A stretch of 64,000 nt of DNA from Burkholderia sp. E7m39 (GTDB lineage: Bacteria; Pseudomonadota; Gammaproteobacteria; Burkholderiales; Burkholderiaceae). Position numbers and translations under genes: made by a program. The DNA lies in the NCBI GenBank assembly GCA_001319865.1, contig BBSL01000034.1, positions 62,001-126,000 on the forward strand, given 5' to 3'. The notes beneath the pieces are model-generated. The model was not told the DNA's origin. It worked only from the letters and a program-made list of their open reading frames with translations, and made no database searches. Positions 55,358-61,012 of the stretch are shown here, piece by piece; the first letter of the stretch is position 1; each line of letters opens with the position of its first letter.

Positions 55358-55951
55358 ATGGAGCTGACCGAAACCTACACGCTGCCGATCCCGCAGCAGC
55401 AGGCATGGGAAGCGCTGAACGACACGGAGGTGTTGCGCGCGTCGATTCCCGGCTGCGACAGCATCGAGCCCGACGGCGAGCACGCTTATGCCGTCGCGCT
55501 GAGCGCGGCCGTCGGTCCGGTGAAGGCGCGTTTCAAGGGCCGCATGGAAATCACGGAGATCGACGCGCCAAACACCTACACGATCGTATTCGAGGGACAG
55601 GGCGGCGCCGCCGGGTTCGGCAAAGGGCAAACGCACGTCAAGCTGGAACCCGACGGCGATCAGGCGACCAAACTCACCTATACGGCCACGGCGCAAGTGG
55701 GCGGCAAGCTCGCGCAGATCGGCTCGCGGCTCGTCGATGGCGCGGCTCGCAAGCTCGCGGGCGAGTTTTTCCGGCGCTTCGGCGAGCAGGTCACGGGCGG
55801 CGCTGGCACAGTGCGGGCAGAATCGGCCGATTCCGGCGACACTGCGGCTCAGGCCGGCGCAACGGAAGGCGCAACTGAAGGCGCGGGCGACGGCGGCAGC
55901 GAAGAACCGAAGAGGAAGAAATCATGGACAGCGTGGATCTCGAAGTCCTGA
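55358..55951 (+). CDS. SRPBCC-fold protein CoxG-like
   Basis: 197 residues. N-terminal ~150 residues form a START/SRPBCC fold (ELTETYTLPIPQQQAWEALN, IPGCDSIEPDG, FKGRMEITEIDAPNTYTI, AGFGKGQTHVKL). A Gly/Ala/Glu-rich linker then leads to a basic, Trp-containing C-terminus (KRKKSWTAWISKS), a possible membrane tether. CoxG anchors CO dehydrogenase to the membrane in carboxidotrophs. It overlaps the next gene by 28 bases. Confidence 0.9.
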   Translation: MELTETYTLPIPQQQAWEALNDTEVLRASIPGCDSIEPDGEHAYAVALSAAVGPVKARFKGRMEITEIDAPNTYTIVFEGQGGAAGFGKGQTHVKLEPDGDQATKLTYTATAQVGGKLAQIGSRLVDGAARKLAGEFFRRFGEQVTGGAGTVRAESADSGDTAAQAGATEGATEGAGDGGSEEPKRKKSWTAWISKS

Positions 55952-56952
55952 AGAGCAGCGCGCGCTGGCTCGAACAGGGGCATCGCGCGCTACTCGTGAC
56001 GGTGGTGAAGACGTGGGGCTCGTCGCCGCGTCCCGAAGGCGCGATGCTGGCGGTGCGCGACGACGGCACGGTCGTCGGCTCGGTGTCGGGCGGCTGTATC
56101 GAGGACGATCTGATCGACCGCGTGCGTCAACGCGGCATCGAGCAGACGAAACCCGAAGCGGTGAAATACGGCATCACGGCTGAAGAGGCGCATCGCTTCG
56201 GGCTGCCGTGCGGCGGGACCATCCAGCTCGTGCTGGAACCGTTGACGAAGGCGAGCGGTATCGCCGAACTGTGCGAAGCCGTTGAAGGCGGACAACTCGT
56301 CGCGCGCACGCTCGACATGCAAACGGGCGCCGCGCATCTGGGCCCGGCGCAGGCGACGGACGGCGTCGACTTCGACGACAGGCGTCTGCTGACGATACAC
56401 GGCCCACGCTACCGGATGCTCGTGATCGGCGCGGGGCAGTTGTCGCGCTATCTGTGCAATATCGCGGTGGGACTCGATTATCAGGTCACCGTCTGCGATC
56501 CGCGCGAAGAGTACACGGACGAGTGGGATGTGCCGGGCACGAAAATCGTGCGCACGATGCCCGACGACACCGTGCTCGATATGAAGCTCGATGAACGCTG
56601 CGCGGTGATTGCGCTCACGCATGATCCGAAACTCGACGATCTCGCGTTGATGGAAGCGCTGAAGACGCCTGCGTTCTATGTCGGCGCGCTGGGCTCGCGG
56701 CGCAACAACGCAGCGCGCCGCGAACGGCTCAAGGAGTTCGATCTCACCGAAACCGAACTGGCGAGGCTGCATGGACCGGTGGGGATCTATATCGGCAGCA
56801 GGACGCCGCCGGAGATTGCCGTGTCGATACTCGCCGAAGTGACAGCGGCCAAAAATGGCGTGTCGCTACCGACATTGCTGCAAGTCGAAGGTGCCAAGGC
56901 CGCGCGTGAGATAGCCGCGAACAGCGGGACGGCTTGCAATATTCCGGAGTAG
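55924..56952 (+). CDS. XdhC/CoxF family molybdenum-cofactor maturation protein
   Basis: 342 residues. XdhC/CoxI domain at the N-terminus (VVKTWGSSPRPEGAMLAV, VSGGCIEDDLIDRVRQRG) and Rossmann-like XdhC C-terminal domain (VIGAGQLSRYLCNIAVGLDY, FYVGALGSRRNNAARRERL). It binds and sulfurates the Mo cofactor before insertion. It starts inside coxG, so translation is coupled. Last gene of the operon. Confidence 0.93.
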   Translation: MDSVDLEVLKSSARWLEQGHRALLVTVVKTWGSSPRPEGAMLAVRDDGTVVGSVSGGCIEDDLIDRVRQRGIEQTKPEAVKYGITAEEAHRFGLPCGGTIQLVLEPLTKASGIAELCEAVEGGQLVARTLDMQTGAAHLGPAQATDGVDFDDRRLLTIHGPRYRMLVIGAGQLSRYLCNIAVGLDYQVTVCDPREEYTDEWDVPGTKIVRTMPDDTVLDMKLDERCAVIALTHDPKLDDLALMEALKTPAFYVGALGSRRNNAARRERLKEFDLTETELARLHGPVGIYIGSRTPPEIAVSILAEVTAAKNGVSLPTLLQVEGAKAAREIAANSGTACNIPE

Positions 56953-57160
56953 TTTTTCGGTTTCGGTTTTCCGTTTCGTATTTCGTTTTTGTTTCTCCTG
57001 CGGCCGCGAGCATGTTCGCTCACGGCCGTCCCGTCTCGCCGCGCCCTGGCCATTCGGCTGACTGCCGCGCGGCGCCGCTCATCCCTAGCATCGAATGTTT
57101 TCGGACGGCAGACCCAGCTGTTGCTGCGCCGTGTCGTCGTTCGCAGTCACCGGTATTCCC

Positions 57161-57189
57161 TTGACGGAATATTCCTTGGAGGCTATATT
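57161..57189 (+). promoter_or_regulatory. Near-consensus sigma-70 promoter with internal palindrome
   Basis: -35 TTGACG (57161-57166), exactly 17-base spacer, -10 TATATT (57184-57189). The spacer includes the perfect palindrome GGAATATTCC (57166-57175), a likely autoregulatory operator. The next gene's ATG is at 57194, so transcription would start at or near the start codon (leaderless mRNA). Confidence 0.75.
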
Positions 57190-57193
57190 TTCG

Positions 57194-57547
57194 ATGACGT
57201 GGGATGTTGAGTACACCGATGCATTTCAGGCATGGTGGGAAGGTTTGCGGCAAGGGGAAAGGGAGTCGGTCGATACAACAATCTGCATGCTCGTGAAACG
57301 AGGGCCAGCTCTACCCTCTCCGTATTCGAGCAAAGTGGTGCGCTCCCGGTTTGGCAACCTGCGAGAGCTACGAACCCAGCATCGTGGCAGGCCTTATCGG
57401 GTGCTGTATGCGTTCGATCCGCGCCGCGTCGCAGTCCTACTGCTGGGAGGGGACAAAACCGGTCATGACCGCTGGTATGAACAGAATGTGCCGCGAGCAG
57501 AAATTTTGTATCGGCTGCATCTCGTGCAGCTCACGAGGGGAAACTGA
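57194..57547 (+). CDS. Type II toxin, RelE/HigB (Gp49-like) family
   Basis: 117 residues from ATG 57194. Short beta-rich ribonuclease-like fold: WDVEYTDAFQAWWEGL, SKVVRSRFGNLRELRTQHRG, YRVLYAFDPRRVAVLLLGGD. The KTGHDRWYEQNVPRAE C-terminus matches the Gp49/HigB group, which cuts mRNA on the ribosome. The toxin precedes the antitoxin, as in HigBA. The gap to the antitoxin gene is two bases, so they are coupled. A longer frame to 57095 lacks support. Confidence 0.9.
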   Translation: MTWDVEYTDAFQAWWEGLRQGERESVDTTICMLVKRGPALPSPYSSKVVRSRFGNLRELRTQHRGRPYRVLYAFDPRRVAVLLLGGDKTGHDRWYEQNVPRAEILYRLHLVQLTRGN

Positions 57548-57549
57548 AA

Positions 57550-57891
57550 ATGGCAAGGAAATATGAAGAACTGCGGGCACAGATACCACCCGAGTCGCGG
57601 GCTCGATCCGAAGCATTGGCAGAAAAACTGCTCGCCGAAATGCCTTTGCACGATCTGCGTCACGCCCGCGGCCTGTCACAGGAAGCGCTCGCCAGGCGTC
57701 TGAACGTGAAGCAGCCCAGCATCGCGAAACTCGAGCAACGCACCGACATGTACATTTCGACGCTGCGCGATCACATCCGCGCGCTAGGCGGCGAACTGGA
57801 GATCATCGCGCGCTTTCCCGAGGGCGACGTGAAAATCACCAACTTCGCGCAGCTGAACGAGCCCGTCGGCGAGCCCGCGCAGGATGAATAG
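57550..57891 (+). CDS. XRE-family antitoxin (HigA-like)
   Basis: 113 residues. An N-terminal amphipathic region (EELRAQIPPESRARSEALAE) leads into an XRE helix-turn-helix (LHDLRHARGLSQEALARRLN, KQPSIAKLEQRTDMYISTLR). The C-terminal strand region has GELEIIARFPEGDVKI. It should neutralise the preceding toxin and repress the operon, probably at GGAATATTCC. The C-terminal part is unusual in having DNA-binding first. Confidence 0.9.
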   Translation: MARKYEELRAQIPPESRARSEALAEKLLAEMPLHDLRHARGLSQEALARRLNVKQPSIAKLEQRTDMYISTLRDHIRALGGELEIIARFPEGDVKITNFAQLNEPVGEPAQDE

Positions 57892-57915
57892 CGGCCGCCG
57901 CTCTCGCCCGGCCGC

Positions 57916-58635
57916 TCACATCATCCCGCAAACCATCGCGGCCGCGATCGACGCGCCCACCAGCACGACGCCCACCGTCCGGCGCCTGTTCAGCTCCGTC
58001 CACAGCAGCACGCCCGTCAGCGACAGCAGGATCAGACTGCCCGCAATCGTGTCGATGAGCAGCACCCAGCCGACGCTCAGTCCCACGCCTTTATGCAGGT
58101 TGTTCATCGTGGCGAGCAACGAATTCTGGGTGCGCTTCACTGACACATAACCATTGCCCACCCAATACTCCGCCTGCACGCCCTGTCCCGGCCCGGCAAT
58201 CGCGACCTGCCAGAACTCCGGCTGCACGGCGCTGCGGTCGCCCCACGCCACGGGATGCGCAGGCTCGCGGCGCACCCTGCCCGGCTTGCCGTCGATGTGC
58301 AATTCGTCCTTCAGCCAGCGCGCCATGTCGCCGGGCGACTGGAAGCCCTGTTGCGGCAGCGGAAGCTGCAACTGCTCGACCTGCGGCTCGCCCGTCGACA
58401 CTCTCAGCGGCCCCGCGCGGTGATTCAGCAGGAATCCCGTCGCGCCGAACAGCATTCCGAGCACCGCGCCCCATAGCCCGACCCAGCCGTGCACCTTGCG
58501 CAACCACTTAATGAACGTCGCGCGCCGCGAACGCTGGCGCCGCGCAGCCAGCTCTCCCGCATCCAGACGAGGGATGCCCGCAGGCAGGGCTGCACGGTCG
58601 GCGGGCTTCAGATCGAACTTTTCGGGCGCGTTCAT
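57916..58635 (-). CDS. PepSY-associated transmembrane protein
   Basis: 239 residues from ATG 58635. An N-terminal ~45 cytosolic residues precede helix 1 (WVGLWGAVLGMLFGATGFLL). A periplasmic loop with PepSY-like features and two C-terminal helices follow (WVLLIDTIAGSLILLSLTGV, VGVVLVGASIAAAMVCGM). Related PiuB-like proteins act in siderophore-iron uptake, as flavin or iron reductases. The Fur-box-like sequence 270 bases upstream supports iron regulation. It is convergent with the antitoxin gene. Confidence 0.85.
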   Translation of the reverse strand: MNAPEKFDLKPADRAALPAGIPRLDAGELAARRQRSRRATFIKWLRKVHGWVGLWGAVLGMLFGATGFLLNHRAGPLRVSTGEPQVEQLQLPLPQQGFQSPGDMARWLKDELHIDGKPGRVRREPAHPVAWGDRSAVQPEFWQVAIAGPGQGVQAEYWVGNGYVSVKRTQNSLLATMNNLHKGVGLSVGWVLLIDTIAGSLILLSLTGVLLWTELNRRRTVGVVLVGASIAAAMVCGMM

Positions 58636-59226
58636 CGTGCTCCTGCAAAAGCGGGTCAACGGGTCAATGGGTCGTGTGTCGCCGACGCGTGGCGACACGG
58701 TTCAATGGAAGCGGACGATGCCCGAACCGCCTACGCATGCCGTCACATGGACAGCGGCGGCGGATTTCCGGGCCGAAGCAGAGGTCATCGAAGAGCTGGC
58801 TGGCGGCCGCTGAGCAAGTTCCTTGCGTGGAACCGGAGTCGGACGGCAAGGCGCCCAGTGCGAATCTACCGTGGCGAAGTTGACGAAAAGCTGGCGATGC
58901 CCCTCAGATGCGAATGACTATCATTACACAGAACGACGTTTTTCTCAATCCCGCGGTGGGCGCTGTTCGGACGCATTGGCGCCCAAGATGCGCGCTCGCT
59001 CGATCTGCTCGTACGACGAGAGCGCGAATGTCATCACCGTGACGCGCGACGCCTACACGCGCTTCACCAGCGAAGTTGGCACACCGGAAGCGTTTGCGTA
59101 GACGCATGCGGGCATCAAAACGATAGGCTGCGACGTGCGCGCATGTTCACGGGCTCGACGGTCCACGTTCAGCGCACCGTTTGATCCAGCGCGCGATTCG
59201 TCCCGCAGAGATGCGTCGCGTGGTCG
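58636..59226. other. 590-base region upstream of the PepSY gene, with a Fur-box-like site
   Basis: No gene is supported in either direction. A Fur-box-like 19-mer sits at 58910-58928. Typical iron loci have a TonB receptor here, which is absent, so this may be a deletion scar. Short open frames at 58664-58849 and 58904-59107 look random. Confidence 0.4.
58910..58928 (-). promoter_or_regulatory. Fur-box-like operator
   Basis: GCGAATGACTATCATTACA matches the Fur consensus in 13 of 19 positions and contains the dyad AATGA-CTA-TCATT. It lies 275 bases upstream of the PepSY-protein start. Confidence 0.5.
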
Positions 59227-60249
59227 TCAAACGGGCCAGAGCGGCCCTTCCTGCATCGCGCCGATCTGCTCGCGCAGTTCGAGAATGCGGTCTTCCCAAT
59301 AGCGCTGCGTGTTGAACCACGGAAACGCGACGGGAAACGCAGGGTCATCCCAGCGGCGCGCAAGCCACGCCGAGTAGTGAATCAGCCTCAATGTCCGCAA
59401 CGCCTCGGTCAGATGCAGCTCGCGCTGATCGAACTCGCAGAAATCTTCGTAGCCGGCGAGCAGATCCGTCAGCGCGCGCGTCGCCTCTTGACGCTCGCCC
59501 GGCAAGAGCAGCCAGAGATCCTGAATGGCAGGGCCCATGCGGCTGTCGTCGAAATCGACGAAATGCGGGCCGCCGTCCGTCCACAGCACGTTGCTTGGAT
59601 GGCAGTCGCCGTGCATGCGGATGTTGCGCACGTCGCCCGCGCGTTCGAGTGCCTGCTCGACGCCTTGCAGCGCCAGATTGACGGCGGCTTCCCACGCGGC
59701 GCGCACGTCGGCGGGCACGAAGCCGTGCGCGAGCAGATAGTCGCGCGGCTCATAACCGAAGCTCTGGATATCGAGCGTCGGACGCGCCGCATAGTTTTGC
59801 GTCTGACCGACAGCATGAATGCGTCCGATGAAACGCCCCAGCCATTCGAGCGTATCCGCGCGATCGAGATCCGGCGCGCGTCCGCCGCGCCGCTCGAAGA
59901 TCGAAAAGCGGAAGCCGCCGAACGTATGCAGCGTGCGGCCATCGAATGTGCGCGCAGGAACGGCAGGAATCTCGCGCGCCGCCAATTCGGCGACGAACGC
60001 GTGTTCTTCGAGAATCGCCGCATCGCTCCAGCGCTCGGGCCGATAAAACTTCGCGACGACGGGCGGGCCGTCTTCGACGCCCACCTGATACACGCGATTC
60101 TCGTAGCTGTTGAGAGGGAGCATGCGCCCGTCCGTGCGCACGCCGACGCTGTCGAGCACGCTATCGAGCGCGTCGAGCACGACTTCCGGCGTGAGCCGGG
60201 CGAAGGGAACGGCGTGGCCGTCCTGCGAAATGGGAGTGTCTTCGTTCAT
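59227..60249 (-). CDS. srkA: Stress response serine/threonine protein kinase (SrkA/YihE/RdoA)
   Basis: 340 residues from ATG 60249. APH-type kinase fold: NSYENRVYQVGVEDGPPVVA with the ATP-site Lys in AKFYRPERWSD. The catalytic Asp-His region is MHGDCHPSNVLW and the metal site is HFVDFDDSRMGPA. SrkA phosphorylates Ser/Thr and protects cells from stress-induced death. Monocistronic; the next minus-strand gene is 138 bases upstream. Confidence 0.92.
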   Translation of the reverse strand: MNEDTPISQDGHAVPFARLTPEVVLDALDSVLDSVGVRTDGRMLPLNSYENRVYQVGVEDGPPVVAKFYRPERWSDAAILEEHAFVAELAAREIPAVPARTFDGRTLHTFGGFRFSIFERRGGRAPDLDRADTLEWLGRFIGRIHAVGQTQNYAARPTLDIQSFGYEPRDYLLAHGFVPADVRAAWEAAVNLALQGVEQALERAGDVRNIRMHGDCHPSNVLWTDGGPHFVDFDDSRMGPAIQDLWLLLPGERQEATRALTDLLAGYEDFCEFDQRELHLTEALRTLRLIHYSAWLARRWDDPAFPVAFPWFNTQRYWEDRILELREQIGAMQEGPLWPV

Positions 60250-60387
60250 GCCCGCATTGTGCGCCGTGGCGGGCACAAAAACGAGCGGAAACACTCACCG
60301 GCATGAAACGGCAACTGGCCGGCGGCGCACGCTCCGCGCAACGGAGCACCGACTGCACAGCGGCCGCGAGCAGACAGCCGCCCGCGA

Positions 60388-60600
60388 TCAATGCACCTGC
60401 GCGCCAGCGGGACGAACGAACTCGCCCGTGTCGATCAGATCTTCGAGGAAAAAGGGTTCCGTGTTCAGAATCTTCGACGTACCGGGCTCGCCGGCATACC
60501 ACGCCACCATCGCCATGTCGCCGAGAATACGCATCACGATTCCGCGCGCGCCCTGCGGCACAGCGATATGCACGGATCGAACAATAGAACCGACTTGCAT
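60388..60600 (-). CDS. Small hypothetical protein
   Basis: 70 residues from ATG 60600 (MQVGSIVRSVHIAVPQGARG). It has two short hydrophobic strands (GIVMRILGDMAMVAW) and an acidic loop (FFLEDLIDTGEFVRP). A small SH3-like barrel is conceivable. Not recognised. No signal peptide. An extra upstream start at 60621 exists. Confidence 0.65.
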   Translation of the reverse strand: MQVGSIVRSVHIAVPQGARGIVMRILGDMAMVAWYAGEPGTSKILNTEPFFLEDLIDTGEFVRPAGAQVH

Positions 60601-61012
60601 GATGTTTCCCCGTTCTCCCAATTGCCGGCTTGTTTGGGACTGCGCCGGTCAATGTGCTGATAAAAACGCCGCACCGGACAAATGGTTGCGCGCGCACCTG
60701 AAGCGAAAATCAAGGGCCCGGATCGATTCGCACCCGACTGCCGATGCGAATGCTCCAAGCTCATTGTTGCCCGTTTGGGCAGTTTGGCAAAGCAAAAAGT
60801 AAGGCCTCGCCACTTACGAAATCCTGACTGTAACGCCTCGTAACAGGGTGATCATAAACCGGAGCGCACGCCCGTCTCAAAAATGCCGATGTAAGCTACG
60901 ATACGCGCTATATTCCTGTCGCGCACGCCCGGCCGGGCCGCCGTCCGCACAGCGCTCGCTCAATTCGCTGCCGCCAGAAGCAGCACGCTCCGCCCTCACC
61001 GGACCGCTCTTC
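60601..61012. other. 410-base region upstream of the RND permease
   Basis: No gene seen. It must contain the promoter of the efflux permease, because no membrane-fusion-protein gene lies upstream. The AT content rises around 60790-60890. Confidence 0.35.
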
